DNA from: Dasyornis broadbenti
Taxonomy: Eukaryota > Chordata > Aves > Passeriformes > Dasyornithidae
Reading direction: 5' to 3'
DNA: 64,000 bases
Assembly (NCBI GenBank): GCA_013397935.1
Contig: VZRN01004661.1
Location: forward strand, 2,099,281-2,163,280
Below are positions 51,671 through 64,000 of the stretch, in pieces. Under the pieces are notes generated by a model. That model made no database searches. It saw nothing but the letters and a program-made list of their open reading frames with translations, and had not been told where the DNA came from. Positions within the stretch are counted from its first letter, which is position 1. Every line of letters starts with the position of its first letter. The position numbers were made by a program, and so were the translations under genes.

Positions 51671-54600
51671 CTGCTCATAGTCAGACATACATGGAGAGGA
51701 CCTTGTGCCAGGTCAGCAGCTTCCATGCACACGTATCCATGCAGTCAAACATACACTAAAGTAGACATTTATGTGCAAAATTGAAAAGAGAGTGCTTTGG
51801 GCATGCATCTGGCTCTCTCTGCATTTGGAAATGAAGACTCCATTGTAATGTTCTCTTTCAAAAGCGCTTGAAGATCCCCCTCATAAGCTTTTTCAAATAA
51901 ACCACACGTTCCTCTATTACAGTATTCTATTTAGGACAAGATCTTCCTTTCCTTCTCTGTTCATAAGTAATCTATAAACCCAGGGCCTTACACAGATAAA
52001 AGTATGTATGCCAAGCCTCACTATAATGAAAATTGAAACCAGGTGAATACATTCAAGAATTAAAGCATATACCATATAGAAAAACACTATAGAGCAAGAC
52101 ACATTTATGCCTTGTTTTAAGCCTAATATTGCTCTTCTACAGCATATTTCCCTTTTTCTTCTGCAATCACGAGGTTTTAGTTTTCTGAAGTTTGCCATTC
52201 TGGATAATTTAACAATAAAGATAATTCACTATGATGTAACATTCTGTAGAGAATGCATAAAGCAGCTCCCACTTGAAGAAGTCAAGGCGATGCTAATTTT
52301 TAGACCCACATTAAAATACACACTGCAACTGTAATAACGTAGATTGTTCAGCAGAAGAAACGAGCTCAATTTCTATAATGTTTTCATTCTCTGAAATAAG
52401 AACCTGTGCTCTGTCATTACAGTAGGGTTTTTCTTCCTCCACCATGCACTGAAGCTTCTCTCAGATAAAATTTCTTCATAATATAATCACAGCAGGTAGG
52501 GTTCTTAAGAAAACAGACTTTTCCTCAAAGATCTGTGATAGATGATCTTGGATGAGTTTAACTGCTGTGGCTTAGGATTTTACTGCCTTTATCTGCCTTG
52601 TTGGCCTCCACGTCCAAAGTTATTGTCTTCCTAACAGAGAGAGCAGAGCGCAATGGGTCCAGTACAACAGGATAGCAAAATCCATCCTCTGGCACCTTAG
52701 CACCAAGATGACACTAAATCTACCAGCTCCAAAAACAAAACGGTGAAACACAAATGCCTTCAGCTTGGCTGCCTCTGTTCTCTAGGAGCAGTAACTCCCA
52801 GCCATAATAACATGGCAACATTGAAATCAGGTATCTGTATCCACCAATTTGACAGAATTGGCACCCCTGCAGTCTCATCTCACAGAAGGTATCTGTAGAG
52901 CAATTCCAGCTGCTGCTAAAATACTGTGATGATAAAGACAGAATGGCAAAAAAAGAAACCCCACCCTTAAACTCCAGTCACAAAGGACCATGGACTATCA
53001 GAGGCTTATGAGGCAGAAAATATCCCCAATACCTTTCATCCCTGTTACAGGCCCCAGAATGGGCACAAGGAGCAGTTAAGATACATTTTTAAGGATAGCC
53101 CATTCATAGGAATATGAACGTGAGCCTGTTGAGGAGTGAACGTGCAAAGTAGATGGACACTTGCACAAAAACCTTCATGGTGGACACGTGAATAAGAAAG
53201 GAAACACAGTATTTTTTGTTCCAGGTTGCTTGCAACATGCAGCTGAACCTCTTTTGCCCAGAACAAACATGGTCCAGGCTTTCCAACAGGATGAAACACT
53301 AATCCTTCCTTCACATTTCTGACCTATTTCTTTTCTCCATCCAATGGAAATCAGGCAGTGACAATAATGAAACACGCTCTTTGCAAGTAGCTGTTTCATC
53401 TCTACTGCAGTGGGCAGATGAGCATCCTCTTTCTGTGGTCAGTCACTGTAACCTGCATCCAACAAAGGCTACCTGCCTGCTCATTTAACTCCAATCAGAA
53501 GATTCACATGTGCTGTGGAAGATAAGCATGCTTGTAAACATAAATCAATTTATAACCTGCATATATATATTTAAAAAAAAAAGAAAAAAATCTACAGAGA
53601 AAAATAAAATAAGACCAGCAATAATAGCTTAAAATACTAGGAACTTTTATCCAATGTATGTTAAGACCTGTAGATACTCAGAAGATCAATTTAGGGTACA
53701 GTTTTATTTAGATTATTGCAGTTTCAACACAGAACATTACTATTTTTATGATGTTTTAATCCTGGATTTCACGGATCTTTATAAACCCTTGCTAGGTATT
53801 TGCAAAGTGACATCTTCCATTAACACTATTATTGGAATTCTGTAACTATTAAGGCTTCTAATTTTTAAGGTGATAGGATGAAACACAGTTTTTCAAGGAC
53901 TTCTGCCAGATAAGAGATCATATAATTGAAAGCAACTGTTAGAACAGATGTACGGAATCAGCAGTTACTTTCCAACTGAAGAGTCCAGCCATCTTCAACT
54001 ATAAAAGATCATCAGTCTTTGAGATTAAATAGAACTGAAACAAGAAATGACTGCTTTTCGCTATATTTAAATTCACTTTGAAGCTACTTCAGAAGAATAA
54101 ATGAACTCACTCTACAGATTCAGCTATTTACCTTACTTTGTTCTAAATATCCTCTAATCTCCTTGCCGATTGGAAAATCAATTGTCCCACGTTCCCCAAG
54201 TTCTTATCTTCAACATAGATTATACTGATGAACATGTCTAAGGACATGAATGAAAGAGGACAAATCTTCATCTTTCTTCCAGCCTGGAGAAGCTCAATAA
54301 CTTCTCTGAATTGCTTATTTTGGGCTTCTTCACCACAGCAGACAGATGGGTGTAGGTATGTAATAAATCTGATTTTCTCTTCGAGTTTCTTTCATGATAG
54401 ATTTGGTTACCAAGAAACTCTTTAACAGACAGGCTTGAGTGCACTGAGGTGATTGTATCCAGGCATGCACTGGGAAGCAGGCTTGCAGAAAATGGCTACA
54501 GAGCTTGAGCACAGAATAACTTGCTTATTTAGGATGCGGTGACCAACTTCAGCAATCGTTACAGCTTGACCACACTGCATTCTGAACCTTTCTTGTGAGA

Positions 54601-54749
54601 ATAGCCTATGTCTTCCTATATGGCTTAGGTTTCCATACAGCACAAGGGCTTAAAGCTCCCCTAGAATGATAATCAATGCTTCTCTATTATGTTTATAGCT
54701 CTAAGGCTTTTCCTGCTAATGGATGACGTATATTTATGCAGCTGGAGGA

Positions 54750-54896
54750 AACCTGGATTCAGTAACTGCTCCACCACAGACTCACTGTGTGGTGTAGGGT
54801 AAGTCACTTAAATCTCTCTGTGCCTTCATTTTTCAGCTGTAAAACGGAATTCTTGATGCCCACCTTTGCAAAGAGCTCTGAATCCTAAGGATGAAA
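54750..54896 (+). mobile_element. MIR SINE fossil
   Basis: In order it shows CCTGGATTCAGTAACTGCTCCACC, here split by changes, then ACTCACTGTGTGG, GTAAGTCACTTAAATCTCTC, TGTGCCTTCATTTTTCAGC and TGTAAAACGGAA. This is the conserved core of the MIR consensus from the B-box region through GTAAAATGG. Divergence is what would be expected of an ancient insertion. Confidence 0.8.
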
Positions 54897-55599
54897 ACAT
54901 ATCCCACTAAATAATATTACCTTGTTAGGAAGCACAGGTGTGTGACCCTGGACACATATGCTAATGTGAAGCCATAAATCTGTCAACAGGAGGTGCTGGC
55001 AAAACAGATGGTTCACATTCCTTTTTAAACCACCTCTTTGTCCCCAAAGCACAGGTATGTCAACTAATCATTTTGTAACTGGTTGGGGTTTTAATGGGCC
55101 AGGAAGTCCCAGCAAAACACAATGCCATCAACATTATGGCTAAAAACAGAGCTCACAAGAGGAAAAGACAGACAGAGAGGTTTCTTTTGCTCTTCTCCTC
55201 TGCTGCCTGGCATGTAGAACAAGCACTGTGAGGCTCTCCAGAAAAAGATAAAAAAAAAGCAGAATCTATCCCCACACATTTCTGTAAGCAATCCTGCATT
55301 GGTGACCATGCCTGAGTGGTGACTGATGCTGCAGACATGAAAACAAACACGTTTTTTAATTACAGGCAATAAAAAAACACAGATGTATACCGTTTAAAAA
55401 CCTGGTTTAGCTGAACAATTGCATGTTGATTCACAGGGTCAGGAGGATTACAAGCAAATTAAAAGTTCCCTTCTAAACATTTATTGTTTTAAACTTAAGT
55501 GTTGCCTCTATTATTAGAATTTCCGATTCCCTATCTCAATAGCTGAAAACTGAGCATACAGCACTTTCCTTGAAAATGTTACTGTAGCAACAAGGGCTG

Positions 55600-56010
55600 G
55601 GGCAGGATTTGTGCTGCAGGCTGGGCAGGCAGGTGACGGGGAGTGCTTGGGCTGGCAGGGCAGGGGACATGGGACAGCCCTGGCAGGGGGAACAGGTTAG
55701 CAAGGGCAAGCAGGCAGAGCAGGGCAGGGCAGGGCAGGGCAGGGCGGGCAGGGCAGGTCAGGGCAGGGCAGCACAGGCAGAATTTGGGGTGCAGGCAGGG
55801 TAGGGCAGGAAGGGCAGGACAAACCAGGCAGCAAAGGCAGGCAGGGCAGTAAGAGCAGGGCAGAGCAGGCAGGAAAGGCAGGGCAGACAAACCAGGCAGG
55901 CAGGGCAGGGAGTGAGGGCAGGCAGGGCAGGCAGGACAAACCAGGCAGGACAAAGCAGGCAGGGCAAAGCAGGCAGGGCAAAGCAGGCAGGGCAAAGCAG
56001 GCAGCCGTGC
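55600..56010. repeat. GGCAG-type minisatellite (about 0.4 kb)
   Basis: About 400 nt built from GGCAGG and GGGCA units with AAA or ACAAACC interruptions. A pure stretch of (GGGCA)n occurs around 55722-55747, and a clear 14-nt period (AAAGCAGGCAGGGC) lies at 55952-56004, about 3.8 copies. The plus strand is G-rich and the NKD1 transcript strand reads CCTGC. Long open frames on both strands (Cys-Pro-Ala-Leu rich on minus, Gly-Gln-Ala-Arg rich on plus) result from the repeat lacking stop triplets and are not genes. Confidence 0.97.
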
Positions 56011-56064
56011 AGGCCCGTCTGCCACGCACATTCCCATAAATGGAATCGCAGGGCCAGCGGCCCA

Positions 56065-56073
56065 CATCAAAGC
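56065..56073 (-). promoter_or_regulatory. Perfect TCF/LEF consensus 9-mer
   Basis: The minus strand reads GCTTTGATG, 55 bases beyond the GGCAG minisatellite in the upstream intron. Confidence 0.25.
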
Positions 56074-59000
56074 ATGGAGTTTAGCAGATTTCCCCTTCCC
56101 CTCCCCCTGAGTCTTTGAGACGGAGACTTCATACTCCAGAATTTAATATCTTTTTCCTCCCTCCCCCCATCAGCCCCTTTGTCTGTGTCTCTGTTCTCTA
56201 AGAGCTAACAGATGTTGATGCCATATAGTTTCAAAGAAAACTTTTGATGCCCACATAACTCATTACAACTAATATATTCCAAGAATGCTTGTAGCTCAGG
56301 AAACACTGGGGTGAAAAAACAGAGGAGAAGGGGCAAATGGCTACACTGAGTAAGCCTTGAGAGAAAATAAATAGTTCACTTCAAAGTCATCAGGGAATTC
56401 TTTAACAAGCTCTTTCTTCCGCAAAACACAGAACAAATTCAGCTGAGCCTAGAATTCCCAAAGGGAAAAAACAGAACCAAACCCCATACAAATAGCAAAG
56501 CAGGGGGAAGCATCTGAGAGGTTGCCCAGCTCGCCCAGCAACAAAGTGCAGCATTCTCGAGGTTCACTATTTCCAAGCAACCTGCACTGTGCCAGGCCAC
56601 AAAAGCACCGCTGAAAAGCAGAGACTGTCAACAATAACAACACAGAGAGCCCTAGAAAACGCTAACCCTATCCCTCTGCACGGAACAAATGCAGATGGAA
56701 ACGAGATTGCTCAGTTCATGGAGCACTGTAAATCAGCCTTAAACACATGAGGAGGATGTGTCATGAATGTCACAACTAAAACCAAGAAACATCCCGATTT
56801 AGCAAAAGCAGGTGATTGCATTTTTCAGGGCGGCAGATCCATGTTCTCAGTTGTTTTCTAGGGTTACATCTAGGATACAACCCTCCATAAATTTTGCTAG
56901 CAGGTCTCCTCCTCTCCTCTGCTGCTTCAGCACACAGCTGCATCCTCCCCTCCGTTTGGTGAGAAGCCCCCCAGGAGTCCCCAGGGATTGGTAGGGAGAA
57001 GGGTTGAGAAAAGGGGGGAGGGCGAGAATGCGATTACATCAATTTCCACAGCAGGGGGATCAGATTGCATCATCGTACACAACTTGGGGCCCACTCTTTT
57101 ATCCCTGATGCAGGCAAATTTCCCACTGAAATCGGTGGGAGACTTGTCTGTGCGAGGACTGCAGAATCGGGTCTTCTGTGATCACAGAATTAAAAAGCAG
57201 TAGGAAGCCACACCTGGCAGCACCTCTCCCAGTAGTTCTCTGCCCTCCATCGGGATGGATATCAAATCACAGCAAACAAAAATATAACACCGACGTTAAA
57301 TCCCTTCTCCCCTTATATACAAACTCCTAAAAATCCACCACTACAGTTATTGTATAAAAGTCTGTATAAAGTTCTTGCCACTGTACTGCAGATTTCACAC
57401 AAAGCATGTAACAATGAGAAAGAAAGTATCAGGGGGAGACATACACAGACATCTCTCATCTAACTAGAAAGCAAAGAGTTTTAAAGGTTTTAGACAAGCA
57501 GGTGTGTTCTACTGCTTGTTTTTTTTTGTTCCAGGGGTTTAGTTGGAAAAGGAGAAACAAAGGCAGCCCTACTGAAGCAGCAACAACACATGGTCTCTTT
57601 CTGAATCGTTCAAATACAAATCATAGTACAATAGCACAACATGTGGAATTATTACTTTTTCACTGCTGCTTATTTGCAAGCACCACACTTCGCATTCACT
57701 CACATCTGCATGAAAATTTTCCTTGTAGCAGCTCAATAGCCTCCCCAGTTTAGTTGCTGCTACTCCCATTCACACCTTCTTTGCAAAATAATTATCCCTC
57801 AAACCCACTGGTAAACAGCTTAGGAAAACCAGAGCTAAAGTCCTTTATCAGATTTGTTGAGGATAAAATGTGGTTCCTCGTAAAGTGATTCCTTATTATC
57901 TCTCCTGCCTCACTGTTTGGGGTAAGTCATTTCCTCTAGGGAATAACAAGGAAGGCATCCTCAAGCCTCGTGGCTTTGTAAGTAAAATACCGCATTACTG
58001 AGGTCATCCACCACATCTCAGAGCATTAGGAAGCTTCAGCAGGAGAGCAGAGCTGCTGAGGCAACTCACATCTAGTCTGTGGCTGAGTAAGGCCAAGGTG
58101 GAAAACATCAGAAGACAGGGGTTGACACAGAAGTCCCAAACACTACTGAGCCCATGTTTTTCACCACTGTCAAATAGCATATTCCAGTGTGGGCTAACTA
58201 CATGCTCCTTCTGTTCTACATATACCAGCACACAGTGGAGAAGAGAAACCCCCGGGAACCATGAAATACACAATATAACATAAATGTTATGTTTTCGTTT
58301 TCCTGCTTAGGCCTGATTTTAATTTTAGCTGAGCCCTATTATGACTATTTTGTGACAGCAAAATAATTTGGCCTTTAGGATGAAAAAAGTAGCAAATAAT
58401 AATTAGAAGGGGAAAAAAAAAACCAAACCCCAGACCAAAAACTTAGTATCTATTACTTTTAGTGGCTACTGGCAGCAAGACCTGGAGTTTCCCCCATATG
58501 AGGAAGCAAAACAGCAGCAGCACAATGACTGAGGTTTTACATTAAAAATAGAATGAACTACAGCCTGGGGTTCCTCCTAAAGCTGGTGATGCTTTGCCTT
58601 AAAATCTGCACCTATAGCAACAGTCCTGACTTCACGCCATGGTTCTGCTTCCTATACTCAAAACCAGCACTGTGAGAAGCCAGTTTAACTAAGGATATGG
58701 GACGTTGTCAAAAGCTGTAAGAGCACAATTTCTGTATCCTGAGCACATCACCAGGGCTAGCAGGTCCTCAGTGTGCTTCCCTTGGAAAGGTGCAGTCCCC
58801 CTTCACACAGGTGGCACAGGAAACACTGCTCCGTGACTAGTACAAAACACTTGGCCAAAAGTGGCATCACCTGGGACCGCAACAGACACTTTCTCTTCCC
58901 ACAGAAGGTGGGAGAAAGCTGAAAGAGAAACTTAGGGTACTTCAGTTTCACCACAGGTCCACAAAGCCCTCAGCCTGTGATGGTGACAGAAACTGGAGTT

Positions 59001-62000
59001 TTAACAGCCTCATCAGGTTACCATCCCTCCTTACTTTTAACTCCATCTTTGTGGCAAGGTTTTGTACTCATTTGCTGTGATTTATAACATCTTATTTAAA
59101 CATAAAGGCCAGTGGAAATCCTTTACAATGTTTATACAATTTTTAACGTTTTCCATGAGGACCAGACACATTTGGGAGGGGAGGGAGGAAGGAGGGCAGC
59201 CCAATGCAGATTATATGGAGAGCAGCAGACTTGGCTGATCCCATGCAGCTATTAAAGGGACAGAAACATTTTAAAATTCACATTTGCCCAGAATAGTTTT
59301 ACCTAATCTGATGTAAACACCAGAGAGGCATGAAAGGAAGAAGAAAGTCTCATCATTTTGAGACAGTTCACTTTGAATTTACAAAGATTGCTTCAATTCA
59401 AGCCTGTTGGACCTTTTAATATGCTCTAGTAAGAAAGGTACAAAAAGAGGAGTGGTGCAAATAATTATGAAAATAAAGGAAAATGACACGGAGACTTTAT
59501 TACCCTGAGCTACCTTCATTTAAATTTTTAAATATAAATTAGGGGAAATATTTAATCACCGTGATTACTAGCATCTCAGTTGACATTATTTCAATGTCAA
59601 ATGTTTAATGCTGTTAATTTTTAATAGCTTGTATTTAAAGAATGAAAGAAAATTAACACAAACAGATCTTTCTCACTGGGCACAACTCTTAATTTTAGTC
59701 AGAAAAGTCTGTCAGGCAGCCTAGATTGCATCAACAGCTTCATGAGCTCATGACACACCAGCAACACAGCACAAACTGTTGCCCAAGCTGTCCTGGCAGG
59801 ACACGCAAACCTTGATTTTGATCCCAGTTTTGCCCTAGTTTCACATTTCTGTAACTGCAGCACAACAAAATCAAAGTGTCTGGAAACAAAATTGTTCCTT
59901 CACTGGACATTCAAGACCAACTCGTTTTCTAGTCAGTTATGGCATCAGTATCAATATCAAAGTAAATATTTTAACTTAGGTTGAAATTTCTTTATATTTC
60001 TTCCACAAGCAAAATATTAGGAACTCTGCCCTAGAGAAAGATAAAAGGAGCCAATCTCCCCTTTAAATTACCAAGCAAGCCTGGGCTTTGACTCCTTTTT
60101 CAATGGGAAGTCAAAACGTCTGACTCCAATCAGTTTGTATAAACCAGCTTTTGTTTTTCCTTTTACCCAAATGACTCCACTCTTAAGGATTTATTGTAAC
60201 TGGATTGCTTTTCTACCCAGCAGGGAGCTGTAGCACTAGCAAAGCTGTTCCACACAGTAGGTTTTCCGCTGATTGAATTTCTAGACTTTCAGCTCTTCGG
60301 AAATGTTTGCTCTTGTACAAGCTGTCAGAGGGAAATTGTGTGCAGTCGATTTTGTCTCAGCTAAAGCCAGGCAGGGTTCCATATGCAGCCAGCCAATGTG
60401 GAATTGAAAGAAGGAGGATCAATCAAATTGCAAAGGAAAAAAGATCTCAGCACAAACAAATAAAAAAAAAAACCTAAAGAAACAAACTATACAACACAAA
60501 AAGGGCAGAGGGAAGCAGATGAGAATGGAAACCATTCCTGCAAATAGGTGCACCAAAAAGAACCAGCAACATCCTTTCTTAAAAGGAAAGCTTTTATTTA
60601 AAAATCACTAAAATGAGGGCTAGGAGCCATATGAAGAAGTTGTTCCATTAACCATGCACAAAGTCAACACCATTATATTGCTCCAACTCCAAGCTGCTGT
60701 GTAATCCTTCATCCCTGGAGCAGCCCACCCTACCAGCAGTGCCTCAGCTGTCAGTGCCACAGTCACAGCACAGCAGACGGCCACAGCAGCTCTGCTACAC
60801 AGGCTGCTGGCTCTGTGTGATCAGGAGCACACACTGGGAAGATGTAGGAAGCCACTGGAAAGCACCTCAGCTGCCATGCTTGCCACAGAGCATGGAGGGT
60901 GATTTAACAAGAAGGATTTTTCAGGCATCATGTTCCCAGGACCTTACAAAGACTGTGGAGTCACCTCCACTCCAAGTGGATCATTGCCATTCTCTTGCCA
61001 TGCACAAGAGACTAATGGTGCCAATCGCTGTCTGCACCGGAGGTTTTGTTCTTTAGAAATATAATAACTGACAGGGCCAGAATGCACAGAGGGGCCAACA
61101 CAACCAAACAAGTCAGAAGCAACAAGTAGAGATTAAGACATCTGTATTAAAGGTCTCATAAAAGAATCTCAGTATAAGCAACACTTGCCTGTGGTCTGGT
61201 CTGCAATAGCTCATATTTCTAACTCAACTGCAAGGACAAATATTGGTTCTAACTGCAGTACAGGGAACAGAATTACTTCTAGGCATAAGCCAATACTTCC
61301 AAATGACATAGTCACCCCTGAATGTGACAGCACAGGTGAGCATTGGACTGGGAGTCTCTGCGCTGCCAGCACTGGGCAGATAAGCCTCACAATATTTAAG
61401 TGCACTGTAACAGGACCAGGAGTGGTTGCACTGACACCAGGCACACCATCTTGCCTCCGTACTGAGTTTTGGGTTGTGATAATCCCATGTTAGAAAAGTT
61501 GTGCACCTGTTTTATCTTCTAAGAAATATTTACATCTAGAGGGTCATTCTTTTTTGACATACAGTGGAAATCAAAAAGCCAAACAACAGGGATTTGGTTT
61601 TAAATTATGGACTTGACCTTAAAATACTCTTAAGTCCTACCATCTTGTGCTGCTTTGGACTTATCCTCGTGTGTAAGTTTAGTGAGTAGCCAGGCAGTGC
61701 AGCGGTATCCCTACTGTCTGCAAGGACAGTCATTCTACCTTTTAAATGTATAATGGGGAAAAGCACCTTGCAAAAGATCTTTCTTACAGCATCCCAAGTG
61801 TCTGCAACGGTGACTGGTGAAGAGCCTCAGTGACGGTGCAAAAAGGAACCTTCAGTTTACTGTGCACTGCCTTTCCTCAGAAGACACTACATAGTGAGAG
61901 AAGATGACATCTATCACAAAACAAATAATAATACTGAGGATTTTTGCAACAACTCTTCCCCAGTCAGCTGCCTTCCATTAACAGTGGTTTTCTCTCTCAG

Positions 62001-64000
62001 TTCCTCCCTTATTTCACCTGTTAAGTGTAGCTCAGTGATTTTCCTGCTGGGAGTCTGTTCAGACACGCTTTCCCAACGCAGCACACTGACAGCCTGACAT
62101 TTGTGCTCCTAATCAACAGTGCACCTCGACAAAGCCCTGATGATGAAAGGAAATATCCTGGCTCCAAAGTCTTCTAAAGGGCCAAGTGCCTGACGAAGGC
62201 ATTTGCACCACTATTTACACCATATTTAATGAACCTCATTACTGAATCAGGTGTCTGCTCATGTTAGTCACTGAAGAGTTTCCTCATTTTTTTCATTACC
62301 TCTTCGGAGGCTACAGTTCCCCTTCGACCGTAAAGAAAAATATTGCAAACAGAAAAGAAAGAGGGCAGTGAGCAAGAAATTCCTGACACACAAGAAGGAA
62401 GCACAAGGCTGCAAATGACCTGAAACTTTGATCAGGTCTTTCCTCCTGATTCTAGTAAGATTTACTCCAGATGTCCCAGGCACTACTGCTAACAGTGCCC
62501 CAGCCCAGGGCTGTAACCATGTACTACAGCTAAACAAAGTATTGCCTTAAGATAAAAACTCACTCATAAATCCCAGCAAGGCTTATTGATGAGTTATTGC
62601 TCTCCCGTTAAAGATACGCTGCCATTTCAACTAAATGCAGATTTGATTCAGAGTGACACAGAATTTAAGATTCAGTATTGCAAATGCACAACCTTTCTAC
62701 GGGAATACCAGAGCAAGGATTGGTTAATTCTCCCCATACAGTCTGAGGATGCTCTGATTGCCTGACTTTTTATCTCATTATCAATTTCTATCAAGTTTTC
62801 TATTGCATAATTCAGTTTGAGGGCACGTGGTTGCACTAAGTGCGAAGAATTATTCTGGAGCTCACAGACCTAAAGCAAGGCAGGTATAACTGCAACACAC
62901 AACACATCTTCTCAAAAACAATTACCCCTAACCAGCTGCTTAATTTCTTAGATCTATTCCACTTTCAGGTCCTAAAAAACAGAGAACAATATCTGAACTG
63001 TCTATCAAAGCCAGTGCTCTTCACTACGATCAGCTTTAAGAGTTCTACCAACTTTGCTCTATTTACCTGCTTTGTATGAAAGCCTGCCTTGCTCTTTTTC
63101 TTCTAAAAGAAAAAGTTATGAGAGAGAGAAATGACTGAGTGGAGCAAGAGAGCATTTGGGGACTTTGGAAAAGGAGGAGCAGAGCTTGGAACCTCACAGC
63201 TCACCTCCACATTCTCCCAGATGGACGCCACCAATCTTACCACGCTAACTCACCTGGACATTGCACTGGAAAATACACACCTTCCTCAAAAGGTTAGAAC
63301 AGAAGTTTGAATGTGGGAGTCACTCTGCTCTGATGCGTGCAATTATACAAAATACACACTGAGGATTTGCAACATCTCCCATTTAGGTAAAGAGAACCTT
63401 TATCATTGATTTTCATGGAAGGACACCTTATTTCCAATGCTTAGCATAGGCCAGCTGCAGATTAATGCCCCACACCATATATCATGCCTTGCAGATCTCA
63501 CTTTAGACTACAACTGTCTTTCATCCCAAACAAACTGCTGTCAATCTGCTTTTACATGCTTCAACTATCACCTTACAGTTATTACTGGAAAATACCAACT
63601 GACTGTTTTCAGAGGAGCAAGGCGGTTTCACACAGAACAATGATGATGACAACAGAAGAAGATAAAGTAAGAAATTTAGGAGAAGTTACATATTATGTTT
63701 TGTTATTTTTTTTTAATTATTGCTATTTTTAAAAACACAAAAGACATTGAGGATGGGAGAAGTTAAAGAGACAAGGCTTAAAGACACATGAAGACTGGAA
63801 AACAGATGCAGAGAAGAAATTAAAGGCATCCAGTAATGGAAACCTTTGCACAGGCACTAAAGCTTACTCAAATGAATAGTTCTTTTGAAACCAACTTGAC
63901 TCCTTAAACGAATACATTTAAGTTTGCAGGATCAATCATCTAAAATGAATGCTTAAATGAAAGATACAAGATATCAGAATAACAGCACATGAAATATTGT

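Larger units (their letters stand above)
46267..64000 (-). other. NKD1 upstream intron, open at the window edge
   Basis: This region lies upstream of the first exon found and should be 5' intron, at least 17.7 kb. I looked on the minus strand for the amino-terminal MGKLHSK and RKGIEEW segments known from mammalian NKD1 and did not find them, although a very short exon could have escaped. The region holds a (TTTTG)n-like tract beside the exon a acceptor, a 19-A run (48094-48112), an AAAT microsatellite (51637-51670), a MIR-like fossil (54750-54896), a GGCAG minisatellite (55600-56010) and one perfect TCF/LEF-type 9-mer (56065-56073). No CpG-island-like promoter is evident. Confidence 0.65.

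Noticed and set aside
55579..56070. 163-codon minus-strand open frame rich in Cys, Pro, Ala and Leu, with plus-strand counterparts
   Set aside because: It lies entirely on the GGCAG minisatellite, which lacks stop triplets; there is no domain, no splice context and strongly repetitive composition.
57880..57990. Possible third MIR fragment (GGGGTAAGTCATTTCC)
   Set aside because: Too short and lacking the second half of the core; below what I would call.
61185..61493. 102-codon plus-strand open frame (Thr, Cys and Ser rich)
   Set aside because: No homology recognised, single exon, opposite strand to NKD1; length is plausible by chance in 64 kb.
1..64000. Search for tRNA, rRNA, CRISPR arrays, prophage or endogenous virus genes and prokaryote-style operons
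   Set aside because: None seen; the sequence is a vertebrate intron-rich locus.

Overview
The window looks like vertebrate, most likely avian, nuclear DNA. The coding sequence is split into short exons with GT-AG introns, the non-coding DNA is AT-rich with many homopolymers and microsatellites, few transposons are recognisable, and the few that are look like very old MIR-type SINE fossils. Mammalian-type young repeats such as Alu, L1 or B1 were not seen. The bird assignment is an inference from repeat poverty and general character; no species can be named.

One gene is firmly identified: the 3' part of NKD1 (naked cuticle homolog 1), read from the minus strand. NKD1 is a cytoplasmic/membrane-associated feedback inhibitor of Wnt signalling that binds Dishevelled. 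Seven coding exons were reconstructed, in transcript order 46266-46209, 28333-28227, 25686-25591, 17246-17099, 16336-16252, 12504-12374 and 11625-11051. All six junctions obey GT-AG and keep the reading frame. Together they hold 1,200 nt, i.e. 399 residues plus a TAG stop, with the EF-hand (EFX), the conserved central blocks and the histidine-rich carboxyl end. The first roughly 65-85 residues, including the expected myristoylated amino end, were not found and probably lie upstream of position 64000.

Layout by region: 1-11050 is 3' untranslated and/or downstream intergenic DNA with no recognisable gene, plus one 31-base assembly gap (10799-10829) and a single N (639). From 11051 to 46266 lie the seven NKD1 exons and six introns of about 17.9, 2.5, 8.3, 0.76, 3.7 and 0.75 kb. 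From 46267 to 64000 is at least 17.7 kb of further 5' intron. The non-coding parts hold poly-A runs, a (GT)n microsatellite, C-run/A-run islands, a polypurine tract, a GGCAG-type minisatellite, short tandem duplications and two MIR-like fossils.

I found no operon, CRISPR array, integrated virus, tRNA, rRNA or second protein-coding gene. I also saw no convincing undescribed system. The most useful leads are regulatory or structural: a weak 5' splice site in a short CA-repeat intron, G-quadruplex-prone intronic repeats, perfect TCF/LEF 9-mers in a Wnt-feedback gene, and a possible very distal polyadenylation signal.
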